A stretch of DNA of 64,000 bases from Paraburkholderia polaris (GTDB lineage Bacteria > Pseudomonadota > Gammaproteobacteria > Burkholderiales > Burkholderiaceae): assembly GCF_012927345.1 (NCBI RefSeq), contig NZ_JABBGJ010000002.1, positions 62,001 to 126,000 of the forward strand, given 5' to 3'. The notes under the pieces were generated by a model. That model did not search any database and was not told the origin of the DNA. It saw only the letters and a list, made by a program, of their open reading frames with translations. Positions 35,142 to 44,711 of the stretch are shown piece by piece. How positions within the stretch are numbered: position 1 is the first letter of the stretch; every line of letters starts with the position of its first letter. The position numbers were made by a program, and so were the translations under genes.

Positions 35142-37520
35142 ATGGCCATGAAATTACGCGGACAACAACCCCGATCGGCGCCGAGCGCGCTGACGCTTGC
35201 TGCGGCTCTAGCGTTCTCCGCTTCAGCGCAAGCGGCTGACCCTGCGCTCAATGCGCTCGGGCAGGCGGGTGGTTTGGTGATTCCCTATGCGTTTGCACTG
35301 CCCGAAGGGACGGTGGAGGCGCAGTACAACAACTACATCGACCCGCGCTACGGAAAGCAGGCGACGGGCGCGCAGATGTACTGGGGCGCGGTTGGGTTGC
35401 TGCCTTATGTTGAGTTGTCCGGCGGACTCGCCAATTACCCGGCGAATGTCCCGGCGCCATTCAGCGGCGCCGACCACTTCCTGTTTCGTCACCTGATGGG
35501 TGACGTCAAAGTTGAAGTGCCGAGGTTCTTCAAGTATCAGCCGAGCATTGCGTTCGGTGTGACCGACATTGGCGGCCAGACGCATTTCTTCCGTTCGAAA
35601 TACGGCGTGGTGTCGCAAGCGTTTGGTCCGGTGACGTTGACTGCCGGTTACGGCTCGGGCGATCGCCTCGATGGTCTGTTCGGCGGCGCACAGGTCTCGC
35701 TGTGGAACACGGGGTTGTCGCTGCTCGCAGAAGACGATTCGAAGACGCCGTATGCCGGTGTGCGTTATCAGTCTCCGCGGATCAGCTGGCTAGCCGATGC
35801 GAACGTGATCGGCACGTTCATGCGTTCGATCCGCTCGACCGATGGTGTATCGCCGCACACGTCGTTCTCGGTGGGCATTCAGATTCCGCTGGGCAAACGC
35901 TTTAGCAGTGCACGTTGCGCAGATGGCTTGTGCGAAGGCCCGCAAGTGTCCGCAGCGCAGAGCGCGGATGCCGACGATGACGGCCCGATCCGCCTCGCGA
36001 GCCTCCAACCGGTGGACACGCGTGCTGCCACAGCTAACAACAACGCGCTGGGCGCAGCGCCGATTACGTACGTGCCGCCGCTGCAGTCGTATGCGTCTGT
36101 GATGCTGAGTGACGTGACGGCGGCCAAAACGTCGGACGCGCCGTCTCCCGCAATTCCGGAAGCGCTGGATACCTCCGCGCTCGACGAAATCGCCGCGCAG
36201 CTCTTTGCCGCCGGCCTCGAGCGGGTGCGTGTCGGGATGAGTGGTCGCGATCTGGTGGTCGAGTACGAGAACCATCGCTACAACCAGAACGAAGCTGACG
36301 CGCTCGGCATTGTGCTTGGCGTGGCGAGCGTGAATGCGCCGCACGGCACCGACAAGATTCACGTGGTCATCAAGAAGGCCAATGAGCCGTTAGGCGAAGT
36401 CATTGTCGATCGTGATGCATTCGCGCAGTTCGTTGAGGGCGGCGCGCCGACGGCTGCAAGTGCGTCAATGACGATGCGCACGCGCCCGACATACGACGCG
36501 GATTCGATCGCATGGCATGGCAACGAGCACACGCATGGGCTGACGCGTATCCAGATCGAGCCGATCGTCAGTTACCTGTACGGCACCGAGTACGGCAACT
36601 TCGACATCTCGCTCGGCGCCAATATTGAAGGGTTCGTGCCACTGTGGCGTGGGGCGGAGTTGTACGCGAGCTATATCGCGCCGATCTACAACACGAAGAA
36701 CATGGACGAAGGACGCGTGTTTAGCGATTACCGCCTGCGTGGCGGCCTGAACGCGGTCGCATTGGCGCAAAGCTTCTGGATCATGCCGCAGGTGTTCAAC
36801 GTGACGTCGATCGGCAAGTTCGATTACTCGTATGTCGGCGTGCAGAACGAAACCACGATGTTCGTGCCGGGTCGCCCTGATCTGATCCGCTTGCGGCTTG
36901 CCTATCTGCACCATGAGCCGGGTCACGACGAATTGCCGAGTGAGAAGAATGCCGAGCTGACTTACCGCTGGGTGCAGCCGTCCTGGAAGCTGTGGATCGA
37001 AGCGGGCGTGGCGCGCTTTGTCGGAGGAGACAAGGGACCGGTTGCGACGCTCACGCGCTGGTTCGACGACGTCTCGGTAAGCGTGCATGGCGAGCATAGC
37101 GGGCAGGGCACGTTTGTGGGCGCCGCGGTCAGCTTCCCGCTTACGTTGCGCCAGGGCATGAAGCCCGGGATCAGCCAGGTGGACGGCTCGGAACAGTTCG
37201 GGCTCGATTTCCGCACGCGGGTGGGATCGACGAATTACCTGTCGACCAATGCGGCGGAGAGCATGACCTTCCCGTATAGCACGCAGCAGTACCTGCTGAA
37301 TCAGGGCCGCTTTAGCGGCGAGTACTTCTCGACCCAGCTTTACCGGATGCGTGATGCGTATCTGCGTTACGGGCGCCCGGGTAGTGACGCAACGAAGCCG
37401 AAGCCGCAAGTGAATGTGCCGGCTCTATCGACGGGCGCGGCGCTTTCACATGGCGTCTGCGGAAGCGGTTTGCAGGGTGTAAGCGACGGACGGGCGCTGG
37501 TGCCGGTCAATTGTGAATGA
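35142..37520 (+). CDS. YjbH-family outer-membrane exopolysaccharide protein
   Basis: The protein has 792 residues with a signal peptide (ALTLAAALAFSASAQA, cut near residue 32). It is dominated by alternating beta-strand segments. The N-terminal GLVIPYAFALPEGTVEAQYN and the middle RIQIEPIVSYLYGTEYGNFD, followed by RLRLAYLHHEPGHDELPSEK, match the YjbH (PF06082) beta-barrel family that accompanies exopolysaccharide genes. It is probably a second outer-membrane barrel used in polymer release or trimming. Its start lies 23 bp after the priming transferase gene, so they share a transcript. Confidence 0.88.
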   Translation: MAMKLRGQQPRSAPSALTLAAALAFSASAQAADPALNALGQAGGLVIPYAFALPEGTVEAQYNNYIDPRYGKQATGAQMYWGAVGLLPYVELSGGLANYPANVPAPFSGADHFLFRHLMGDVKVEVPRFFKYQPSIAFGVTDIGGQTHFFRSKYGVVSQAFGPVTLTAGYGSGDRLDGLFGGAQVSLWNTGLSLLAEDDSKTPYAGVRYQSPRISWLADANVIGTFMRSIRSTDGVSPHTSFSVGIQIPLGKRFSSARCADGLCEGPQVSAAQSADADDDGPIRLASLQPVDTRAATANNNALGAAPITYVPPLQSYASVMLSDVTAAKTSDAPSPAIPEALDTSALDEIAAQLFAAGLERVRVGMSGRDLVVEYENHRYNQNEADALGIVLGVASVNAPHGTDKIHVVIKKANEPLGEVIVDRDAFAQFVEGGAPTAASASMTMRTRPTYDADSIAWHGNEHTHGLTRIQIEPIVSYLYGTEYGNFDISLGANIEGFVPLWRGAELYASYIAPIYNTKNMDEGRVFSDYRLRGGLNAVALAQSFWIMPQVFNVTSIGKFDYSYVGVQNETTMFVPGRPDLIRLRLAYLHHEPGHDELPSEKNAELTYRWVQPSWKLWIEAGVARFVGGDKGPVATLTRWFDDVSVSVHGEHSGQGTFVGAAVSFPLTLRQGMKPGISQVDGSEQFGLDFRTRVGSTNYLSTNAAESMTFPYSTQQYLLNQGRFSGEYFSTQLYRMRDAYLRYGRPGSDATKPKPQVNVPALSTGAALSHGVCGSGLQGVSDGRALVPVNCE

Positions 37521-37539
37521 CTTTCTTTGGAGATAGGCG

Positions 37540-38274
37540 ATGAAGCTTCTAAACGGCGCCACGCTGCGCACGCTGCAGTTCGGATCGATAGTGGTTGCGA
37601 CCAGTGCGCTGGTTGCATGCGGTGGCGGAACCAGTAGCGGCAGTTCGCCGACCTCGACGGTGAGCGGTACGGCCGCTGTCGGCGCGGCGCTGGCTAACGC
37701 GAGCATCACGCTGACCTGCAAGAACGGTTCAGGTAGCGCGACGGCTAATTCCAACGGCGCATACACGGCGACGTTCGCGTTTGACGGTCCTTGTGCGATT
37801 ACGGCGACCGGTGGCGCGATCACGATTCACTCGTTTGCGGCCGGCGCGGGTACGTTCAACGTGACGCCGCTGACGGAATTGTTGTTGGACTACATCGCGG
37901 GCCAATTGGGCACGACCGTTAGTGGGCTGCTCTCGGGGATTACTTCTAACGCGTCGTATCAGAACGCGCTGTCGAATAGCACGGTGATTGCGAATGCTGA
38001 GGCGGCGGTTGTGACACTGATCAAGAACACGTATGGGATCACGCTTTCTTCTTCCTCGTTCTTGACGGTTTCGTTTACGCCGGGCGCTCCGGGCGCGGAT
38101 GCGGATCTCGATACGTTGCTGGCGGCTGGGGCGATTACGAGTAATGGGCAGCCGGCGGCTTCGTTGGCTGCGGCTGCGCAGGCTGCTGGGGCAGCGGCGC
38201 CGATTTCGAGTGGGAGTAGCGGGTCGACGGGTGGGTCGGGTGGGAGTGGTGGGGGCGGGACGGCGACGAAGTAG
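37540..38274 (+). CDS. Low-complexity lipoprotein of exopolysaccharide unit 1
   Basis: The 244-residue protein has a signal peptide ending in the lipobox LVAC (cleavage before Cys27), then Gly/Ser/Thr-rich sequence. A carboxypeptidase-regulatory-like beta domain (TVSGTAAVGAALANASITLT) follows, then an Ala/Ser-rich helix and a Gly-Ser tail. It starts behind TTTGGAGATAGGCG, 19 bp after the yjbH-like gene. An exported lipid-anchored partner of the barrel is likely. No enzyme motif is seen. Confidence 0.8.
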   Translation: MKLLNGATLRTLQFGSIVVATSALVACGGGTSSGSSPTSTVSGTAAVGAALANASITLTCKNGSGSATANSNGAYTATFAFDGPCAITATGGAITIHSFAAGAGTFNVTPLTELLLDYIAGQLGTTVSGLLSGITSNASYQNALSNSTVIANAEAAVVTLIKNTYGITLSSSSFLTVSFTPGAPGADADLDTLLAAGAITSNGQPAASLAAAAQAAGAAAPISSGSSGSTGGSGGSGGGGTATK

Positions 38275-38308
38275 GGCGTCGGTGGAATCAGCTTGTAGAT
38301 ACACCTTT

Positions 38309-38342
38309 AAGTCGGATCGTGGTTTGACTCACGGTCCGACTT
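38309..38342 (+). terminator. Terminator of exopolysaccharide unit 1
   Basis: The 13-bp stem AAGTCGGATCGTG / CACGGTCCGACTT has one G-U-type pair and an 8-base loop, and TGT follows. It lies 35 bp after the lipoprotein stop. It separates unit 1 from unit 2, which has its own promoter. Confidence 0.75.
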
Positions 38343-38426
38343 TGTGCGGCACTCAAAAGCCACGGCTGACGAGCGTTGCTGCTAGATGGGCCGCAGAACG
38401 ATCGATGGGCAAGAAGATGGGTACGT

Positions 38427-38449
38427 GTTACGGCGAAACGTTACGTTAC
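38427..38449. promoter_or_regulatory. GTTACG-rich upstream activator site, exopolysaccharide unit 2
   Basis: GTTACG (38427-38432) and GTTACGTTAC (38440-38449) are spaced as in the unit 1 element, 134 bp before the -24 GG. The match in motif, spacing and distance to the promoter supports a shared activator. Confidence 0.7.
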
Positions 38450-38571
38450 GAGACGGTCGCTGTCGCGAAATTCGAAGGCTTGTCTTCGGCGTGTCGCCGA
38501 TTAAATGCAGAAAACACAGCATTCTTGAGGGATGTCATCGCTGTTTTGCTTCCGGAGTGTCTGGCCAATTG

Positions 38572-38588
38572 TTGGCATATTTGGTGCT
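38572..38588 (+). promoter_or_regulatory. Sigma-54 promoter of exopolysaccharide unit 2
   Basis: TTGGCATATTTGGTGCT has GG (38574-38575) and GC (38586-38587) with 10 bp between, followed by TTAAAG. It is almost superimposable on the unit 1 promoter. Confidence 0.75.
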
Positions 38589-38754
38589 TTAAAGCTTACT
38601 GGGTAACTGGTCGTATTGAGTAGGCGCTCGATCGTCTGATCAAGCGAGCGGAGATTCTCTGGCGACGCCGCGTGCAAAGCGGAATAAGCCTTAGTAGGGA
38701 ATGGCGGCTCAACCGCTACAAGTAAAAAAACTAACGTAAAACGAGGTGAATTCG

Positions 38755-39927
38755 ATGACAGTTTCGCTGGGGGATTGGAGTGGCAACAGGATGCGATGGC
38801 TCAGCCGCGCTGCTTCCCTGCTGACTACTGTGGTGGCGACCGCATCACTATCAGCCTGTGTCGTTGCTCCGGGGATGCGCATGACGTCCTCCGCGACCCT
38901 ACCGGTATCTAGCGCCGACGATGCTGCTCAGCCAGCGGAGCTGCAGATCCCCATAACCGATATCGACGCCTCTTTGATAGAGAGAATGCGCAATGCGACT
39001 GCGCAGGCGAGCATCGACCACGTTCGTGCCTTAATGGTAAGGCCGAGTCCGTACACGCTAGGCGTCGGGGACGTCTTGCAAATAACCGTATGGGATCACC
39101 CGGAGCTGGCTGCTGCACTTGGTACGCAGCCTCAAACAAATTCTCGCCCGTACGACCCGGTCCAAGGTTTTTTGGTTGATGACAACGGCAACATTCAAAT
39201 TCCGTACGCTGGAAGTATCCATGTAGAAGGACGCCGTGCCGATGAAGTCCAACAGCTGGTTTATAACGAACTCGCAAAAGTGTTCATCAAACCACAAGTC
39301 ACCGTCCGAGTCGCTTCTTTCCGGGCCAAGCAAGTATTTGTCGACGGTGAGGTACACACGCCGGGTGCGGTTCCTATCAACGACATCCCGATGTCGCTGT
39401 ACGAAGCAATAAACCGAGCTGGTGGTTTCAGTGCGTCTGCCGACCAGAGTCGGATGATCCTCGTCCGGGATGGGGTCTCTTATTCCTTGAACCTGTCTCG
39501 AATGCTCGATAGCGATCAAAATCCTTCCAGGGTTCTATTGAAGAATGGTGATCTGCTTCGGGTGGTTTCACGTGATGACAACGGCGTCTTCGTCATGGGC
39601 GAGGTAAATAGGCCATTGACCGCGGTCCCTATGAAGAGCGGCAAGCTTACCTTGAGCGACGCACTGTCGCAGGCGGGGAGTCTAAACACCAGCAGTGCCG
39701 ATGCGGCGCAGCTCTACGTAATCCGCGGTTCTCTCGACACAAAACCTCAGGTGTTTCACCTGAATGCTCGTTCCCCGGTGTCGATGCTGCTAGCTAACCA
39801 GTTCGAACTACAGCCGAAGGACGTGGTGTATGTGGATGGAAACGGCTTGGTTCGCTTTAGTAGAGTGTTGAGTCTGCTCTTGCCGGCTATCAATGCAGGT
39901 CTGACCGCGGCGATTGTGACGAAATGA
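38755..39927 (+). CDS. wza: Wza-type outer-membrane polysaccharide export lipoprotein
   Basis: The ATG at 38755 follows GAGGTGAATTCG; GTG 38746 is an alternative. It encodes 390 residues with a lipobox LSAC (Cys near 35). The polysaccharide export domain begins PYTLGVGDVLQITVWDHPEL, and two SLBB domains follow (VFVDGEVHTPGAVPIND and VFVMGEVNRPLTAVPMK). A C-terminal helix forms the outer-membrane ring. Wza-type octamers are the exit channel for group 1 capsule and exopolysaccharides. It heads unit 2 and overlaps the next gene by 4 bp. Confidence 0.95.
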   Translation: MTVSLGDWSGNRMRWLSRAASLLTTVVATASLSACVVAPGMRMTSSATLPVSSADDAAQPAELQIPITDIDASLIERMRNATAQASIDHVRALMVRPSPYTLGVGDVLQITVWDHPELAAALGTQPQTNSRPYDPVQGFLVDDNGNIQIPYAGSIHVEGRRADEVQQLVYNELAKVFIKPQVTVRVASFRAKQVFVDGEVHTPGAVPINDIPMSLYEAINRAGGFSASADQSRMILVRDGVSYSLNLSRMLDSDQNPSRVLLKNGDLLRVVSRDDNGVFVMGEVNRPLTAVPMKSGKLTLSDALSQAGSLNTSSADAAQLYVIRGSLDTKPQVFHLNARSPVSMLLANQFELQPKDVVYVDGNGLVRFSRVLSLLLPAINAGLTAAIVTK

Positions 39928-41231
39928 TCTCGAAAAATTTAAAGCTGAGTGCTCTATATCTCGCGTCCAGGCCACCGTACCCCGCTAAGGGAGGTCGAGA
40001 ACGGCTTATAGCACAGAGCATTGAATTTCTCGCGCCGGAGTATGACCTTCATGTAGTGGTCTTTTGTCGGAGCGACGAAAAGCCGGATGTAGATAGCATC
40101 CTCAGATTGGGTTGCAAGTCCGTTAAGTTAGTCCAGCTTCCGGGGGCTCTGGAGGTCTTGACTAACATCTTCATTCGTCGCCTTCATTCGTTGCAAGAGA
40201 ATTTGTTCTTCTCAAGACGGACTCGTGCTGCTGTGCGAAAGCTAGTGTCCAGTGGAATCAGCGTTGTCATCGCCGACATGTTGCGAACTGGGCAGTACTG
40301 TGAAGATATGGACGTACCAAAGGTGCTTGACCTCGACGACCTTCTATCCGAGCGTTATCGCCAGTTCCTTGTCAACGGATGTAAACAGACGGTTTTCGGG
40401 ACATTTTCAAAACGAATTCCGAAGTCATTGCTGATGGCTGAGCCTTTCTTGAGAAGACTAGTTCTGGAGCGAGAGCGAAGGATGATGGCGAGGCGAGAGT
40501 TAAGCACACCCCATCGGTTCGATGTGACCTTTCTGACCTCTGAAGTTGAGGCGAGTCAGCTTCGCGGTGACGGCGCAAATGTGAAGGTTTACGCAAATCC
40601 GCAAGCGACCGTCGCGTCAGCCTATGACTGGAGAATGACCGGTCATGCTGAGAATATGGTTCAGTGTTTTTTCATCGGAAATCTGCGCACTTCCCAGAAT
40701 CTCGCGTCCTTGAAACTGATAATTCGCGAGATTATGCCGATCGTACTTGAGCAGGGACTGGATATTCACATTCACGTCGTCGGCGACTATGACACCCGAG
40801 CGATCGAGGCGGCGAGTGGATGTAGTCGTGTGACGATGCATGGATTCATCTCCGATCTCTCAGAAGTCGCACAGCGCTGCTCGATTGCACTTTTGCCCAT
40901 TGTGGAGGGCACCGGCGTTAAGACGAAGATATTGGATGCCATGGCAATGGGAATCCCTGTCATCACGAACGGATTGGGGGTTGAAGGGCTCTCCGTCGTG
41001 CACGAGCGAGATCTATTGATTGCTGACACCGCGCGAGAGATTGCAGATCAAATAGCTCGTTTGAATCTGGATCACGGATTGGGAAAGCGGTTGTCGGAAC
41101 AGGCCAAGAGCTACGTTGCCCGGAACCATGATCCCACACTGCTGCGCGAGCGGTTTCGGGAGCATATTTTTACAGCTTTAGAAGTGGGGCGAGCGCGACT
41201 GACGTATTCGTCCCCGGGTACTGTCAGTTGA
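39924..41231 (+). CDS. Glycosyltransferase, GT-B fold (GT4-like)
   Basis: The 435-residue protein has its start within the wza stop (ATGA), so translation is coupled. The N-lobe has LYLASRPPYPAKGGRERLIA, the acceptor-side loop of GT4-like enzymes. The C-lobe has FIGNLRTSQNLASLKLIIRE, then IHVVGDYDTRA and the nucleotide-sugar motif ALLPIVEGTGVKTKILDAMA followed by GIPVITNGLGVEGL. It adds a sugar to the lipid-linked repeat unit at the cytoplasmic face. Donor specificity cannot be read from sequence. Confidence 0.88.
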   Translation: MISKNLKLSALYLASRPPYPAKGGRERLIAQSIEFLAPEYDLHVVVFCRSDEKPDVDSILRLGCKSVKLVQLPGALEVLTNIFIRRLHSLQENLFFSRRTRAAVRKLVSSGISVVIADMLRTGQYCEDMDVPKVLDLDDLLSERYRQFLVNGCKQTVFGTFSKRIPKSLLMAEPFLRRLVLERERRMMARRELSTPHRFDVTFLTSEVEASQLRGDGANVKVYANPQATVASAYDWRMTGHAENMVQCFFIGNLRTSQNLASLKLIIREIMPIVLEQGLDIHIHVVGDYDTRAIEAASGCSRVTMHGFISDLSEVAQRCSIALLPIVEGTGVKTKILDAMAMGIPVITNGLGVEGLSVVHERDLLIADTAREIADQIARLNLDHGLGKRLSEQAKSYVARNHDPTLLRERFREHIFTALEVGRARLTYSSPGTVS

Positions 41232-41387
41232 TAGGTTGAGTCGCAGGGCGATTTCGAATCATTGGCGCCGCGAAGTCTTGAGCTAGAAAGCGGAAACGAA
41301 AACAGTCAATTAGAGGAAATTTGCCTCGCGAACTGTCCTATTTGAATGCCATTCAACCGAGGGTGTCTATCGCGGAGCGCTGTTCTT

Positions 41388-41909
41388 ATGATCTCAAAAA
41401 TTGGTGATTTGATATTAATCTTGGCACTGTCCTCTGCTGTAGGTATTGGGCCCGCGGCGGCGAAAACGTTGTTACCGATTGACCCGTTAGCGTCTTCCTC
41501 AGGCGCGGCGGAGCACGCGGCTGACGGATCGTCAGCGCCACTATCAATGAACCGCGGGGCTTCTCCAGAGCAACTGCTCACACCGTACTCGTCTGACACT
41601 ACGCGGTCTGATCAGAAGTCTCCGCAGTCAAACATTTCGAGTCGTAGCAGCCAAGGCCAGAATCCATTGCTAACAGACGATCTGGTCGACGGCTTGGAGA
41701 TGCGCACTGGCTTCGCGGGAGGACGAAACACTCGGTCAACTAATGTGGGAATGAGCAGCGCAGAGTTAGGGGGCGCGGGTGCCAATTTGTCGCAGTCTTT
41801 GAGTGATGGGTTGAACAGCACTTCTTCCACGCAAAGAGGGAGCAGGAGATCTAGCACCTCGGGAAATTTGTGTCTCGGGGCCATCTCCAGCCTGCAGTGT
41901 GGCGAATGA
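41388..41909 (+). CDS. Secreted Ser-rich protein of the exopolysaccharide operon
   Basis: The ATG at 41388 gives 173 residues with a signal peptide (LILILALSSAVGIGPAAA, cut near residue 26). The mature part is rich in Ser, Thr, Gly and Asn and appears disordered, ending SGNLCLGAISSLQCGE with two Cys that could pair. I recognise no family. Its position between a glycosyltransferase and the Wzb phosphatase gene suggests a periplasmic or secreted matrix-associated role. The coding potential is supported by the signal peptide but not by homology. Confidence 0.6.
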   Translation: MISKIGDLILILALSSAVGIGPAAAKTLLPIDPLASSSGAAEHAADGSSAPLSMNRGASPEQLLTPYSSDTTRSDQKSPQSNISSRSSQGQNPLLTDDLVDGLEMRTGFAGGRNTRSTNVGMSSAELGGAGANLSQSLSDGLNSTSSTQRGSRRSSTSGNLCLGAISSLQCGE

Positions 41910-41961
41910 TTCTTCATCGTTATGCAGCCGCAACGAAGCGATCTCCGACGAATTCTCAAGT

Positions 41962-42411
41962 ATGAACATCTCTAGCATCCTGATTGTTTGCACTGGAAAC
42001 ATATGTCGCAGTCCTATGGCGGCAGGAGTGTTGGGAGCTGCATTGCCGCGCCTCAGTGTGCAGTCGGCAGGGCTGCAAGCTTTGATCGGGCAGCCCGCAG
42101 ACAGAGCGGCAATTGAATTGCTTCGCGCACGGAAGATCGACATTTCGGCGCATAGGGCACAGCAATTGAACCGTTGGCTATGTTCGACAGCAGACCTGAT
42201 CCTTGTTATGGATAGCGAGCAAAAGAACGCAATTGAGCGTCATTCCCCGGTACTAACCGGAAGGGTGTACAAGCTCGGGCATCATGAACACCTCGATATA
42301 CCGGATCCATATCGAAAGGGTCAAAAGGCATTTGAACGATCTTTTAATCTAATTGATGCTTCTGTTGAAAGATGGACGCAGTACATCGAATACCTGGAAA
42401 TGGCGCGGTAA
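41962..42411 (+). CDS. wzb: Low-molecular-weight protein tyrosine phosphatase (Wzb)
   Basis: The protein is 149 residues. The catalytic P-loop is CTGNICRSP with nucleophile Cys10 and Arg16; the general acid lies in IPDPY near residue 113. Wzb dephosphorylates the tyrosine cluster of the Wzc kinase encoded next, which cycles polymer export. The start at 41962 has a weak ribosome-binding site; an earlier in-frame start exists at 41899 but overlaps the previous gene. Confidence 0.92.
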   Translation: MNISSILIVCTGNICRSPMAAGVLGAALPRLSVQSAGLQALIGQPADRAAIELLRARKIDISAHRAQQLNRWLCSTADLILVMDSEQKNAIERHSPVLTGRVYKLGHHEHLDIPDPYRKGQKAFERSFNLIDASVERWTQYIEYLEMAR

Positions 42412-42480
42412 GTAGTTCGCATCGACGTGGTTTTGCTCATAATCGCGTCGGTGAAATCACAAGAATGGTGAAAGATAAAA

Positions 42481-44706
42481 ATGAATAATCTAGCCCAAAA
42501 TTTTCGATCTCACGAGGACGATTCTGACACGCTTGATCTGTCGGCGGTGGTCGATGTCGTGATAGAAAACCGTTATTGGATATCTGCAATTGTTGGCGTT
42601 TTTTTAGTCCTCGGTGGACTCTACTCATTTCTGCGCCCCCCAATCTATCGCGCAGACGTCATGGTTCAGATTGAAGACGGCACGAGTGCGACGAGTAATG
42701 GCTTGCTTGCAAATATAGCCCCTTTGCTCGACATGAAGTCATCAGCAGATGCTGAGATCCAGCTATTGGGATCGCGATTGGTGGTCTCGGCTGCGGTGGA
42801 CAAACTGCACTTGTTCATAAACGCGAATCCGCGATATTTTCCGATTGTAGGAAAATGGATTGCGGGCCACAACAAAAAAATGTCCCAGCCTGGTCTGTTT
42901 GGCATGGGGGGATTTGTCTGGGGCGCTGAGACAATCGACGTCAGCACGTTCGATGTTCCTCGCATCATGGAAGATGATCTCTTTCGGATTGAAGTCTTAG
43001 GCAATGGGCGATTTGAGTTGTCAGGAGATGACCTTGATAGCCCAGCTACCGGCGCGGTAGGTGAAACGCTGAATGTACAGACATTGTCTGGTCCAATTGT
43101 TCTCCGAGTGGTGGCGCTTGATGGTATGAAGGGAGCGAAATTTGACTTGGCGCGCTCGTCTCGCCTGGAAACGATCACGCGTCTCCAGGAAAAGCTGGAT
43201 ATCACGCAAAAGGGTAAGGACTCTGATGTACTTTCCGCGACCTACGACGGAACCGATCCGGAACTTGTTAGTCGTGTTATGAACGAGATCGGCGCACAGT
43301 ACGTGAAGCAAAACGTACTACGGAAGACCGAAGAGGCGCAGCGATCAATCGATTTTCTGAATGTTCAACTCCCAATGCTCGCCGAAAAACTCCGTCAATC
43401 GGAGGACAAATATAACAAAACGCGTCAGCATCTTAGTACTGTAAATCTGGGTGATGAAGCCGGGCTTGTGCTGCAGCAGTCGGTGGATGTAGAGACTCAA
43501 TTGACGGCGCTTCGACAAAAGCGGACTGACCTCGGCTCGCGATTCGCCACGACTCACCCGGCGATGCAAGCGCTCGATGCGCAAATTTCTGAACTTGAGA
43601 CCCGGTCGAAAGATATCGATGCTCAGATCAAGCAGCGGCCGCTCATTGAGCAAAACGTATTACGTGACACGCGTGACGTGCAGGTGAATCAGGAACTCTA
43701 CTTGACACTGCAGGATAACCTCCAACAGTTGAAATTGGTGAAAGCCGGCAAGGTCGGCAGCGTAAGGCTTGTCGATGCTGCTCCGGTTCCGGAGAAGCCG
43801 ATATGGCCACGGCCGATTGTCATCATTCCGTTGGCGTTCCTAGGAGGTCTTTTCGTCGGCTTCGCAGTCGCTCTGGTGAGAAGCAGACTATTTGGTGGCG
43901 TTAGCGATTCGCGCGACATCGAACGAATCCTAGGTATCAACGTGTATGCGACGGTGCCGATTAGTTCGGAGCAGAGGCGAATTGATCGAAAAATCGGGTC
44001 GGCCCGTGGGAAGACGACACTACTTGCAGTGCAGTTTCCAGGCGATCCCGCCGTTGAAAGTCTTCGTAGCTTTAGGACGGCATTGCAATTTTCAATGGTC
44101 GAATCAACGAATAATCGGGTGATGTTTACGGGTTCTCTACCCGGTGTCGGAAAGTCGTTTGTCTCCGCAAACTGTGCTGCTGTTCTCGCACTATCTGGTC
44201 GAAAAGTTCTTCTTATCGATGCCGACGTTCGGAAGGGGCACATTCATCGCTATCTTGGCTTAGGTCGATCTGCAGGATTTGCAGAATTGTTAGCGGGTGT
44301 TGTCGATGAACGCGTGGCGATCCAACGTACCGATGTGCCAGGGTTGGAGTTCATTTCCGCCGGCGCAGTTTCGACCAACCCCGGCGAGATGTTTCATTCC
44401 GGGCGTCTCGTTGGCCTGATAAATAGCCTGTCTTCGAAATATGATCTTGTGATTATCGATACGCCTCCTGTACTTGCGGTGGCCGATGCCGCGGTGCTGG
44501 CACCGCATTGTGGAACTACTTTTTTGGTGGCGCTGGCGGGATCCACGAAAGTAGCCGAGCTAGGCGAATCTGCGAAGCGCCTCGCACAGGTAGGTGTGTA
44601 TGTGAAAGGAGTGGTGTTTAACGGAGTCAATCCCGCGCTCGGGAAGTATGGCTATGGTTCCGCGTATGGCGGCTATCGTCACGCGGAATACACGTACGGG
44701 AAATAG
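42481..44706 (+). CDS. wzc: Wzc-type polysaccharide co-polymerase and tyrosine autokinase
   Basis: The 741-residue protein has a first membrane span near residues 32-52, a Wzz periplasmic domain with coiled coil (about 280-400) and a second span near 440-462. A cytoplasmic BY-kinase follows: Walker A GSLPGVGKS (about 551), Walker A' KVLLIDADVRKG and Walker B YDLVIIDTPPVL. The tail is a Tyr cluster (YGYGSAYGGYRHAEYTYGK), the autophosphorylation site. Together with Wza it spans the envelope and sets chain length. Wzb, encoded just upstream, is its phosphatase. Confidence 0.95.
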   Translation: MNNLAQNFRSHEDDSDTLDLSAVVDVVIENRYWISAIVGVFLVLGGLYSFLRPPIYRADVMVQIEDGTSATSNGLLANIAPLLDMKSSADAEIQLLGSRLVVSAAVDKLHLFINANPRYFPIVGKWIAGHNKKMSQPGLFGMGGFVWGAETIDVSTFDVPRIMEDDLFRIEVLGNGRFELSGDDLDSPATGAVGETLNVQTLSGPIVLRVVALDGMKGAKFDLARSSRLETITRLQEKLDITQKGKDSDVLSATYDGTDPELVSRVMNEIGAQYVKQNVLRKTEEAQRSIDFLNVQLPMLAEKLRQSEDKYNKTRQHLSTVNLGDEAGLVLQQSVDVETQLTALRQKRTDLGSRFATTHPAMQALDAQISELETRSKDIDAQIKQRPLIEQNVLRDTRDVQVNQELYLTLQDNLQQLKLVKAGKVGSVRLVDAAPVPEKPIWPRPIVIIPLAFLGGLFVGFAVALVRSRLFGGVSDSRDIERILGINVYATVPISSEQRRIDRKIGSARGKTTLLAVQFPGDPAVESLRSFRTALQFSMVESTNNRVMFTGSLPGVGKSFVSANCAAVLALSGRKVLLIDADVRKGHIHRYLGLGRSAGFAELLAGVVDERVAIQRTDVPGLEFISAGAVSTNPGEMFHSGRLVGLINSLSSKYDLVIIDTPPVLAVADAAVLAPHCGTTFLVALAGSTKVAELGESAKRLAQVGVYVKGVVFNGVNPALGKYGYGSAYGGYRHAEYTYGK

Positions 44707-44711
44707 CTGTC

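Larger units (their letters stand above)
38275..38754. other. Regulatory region between the two exopolysaccharide units
   Basis: These 480 bp hold, in order, a terminator hairpin (38309-38342), the GTTACG element (38427-38449) and the sigma-54 promoter (38572-38588). I see no credible gene in them; short open frames here lack ribosome-binding sites. Confidence 0.7.
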
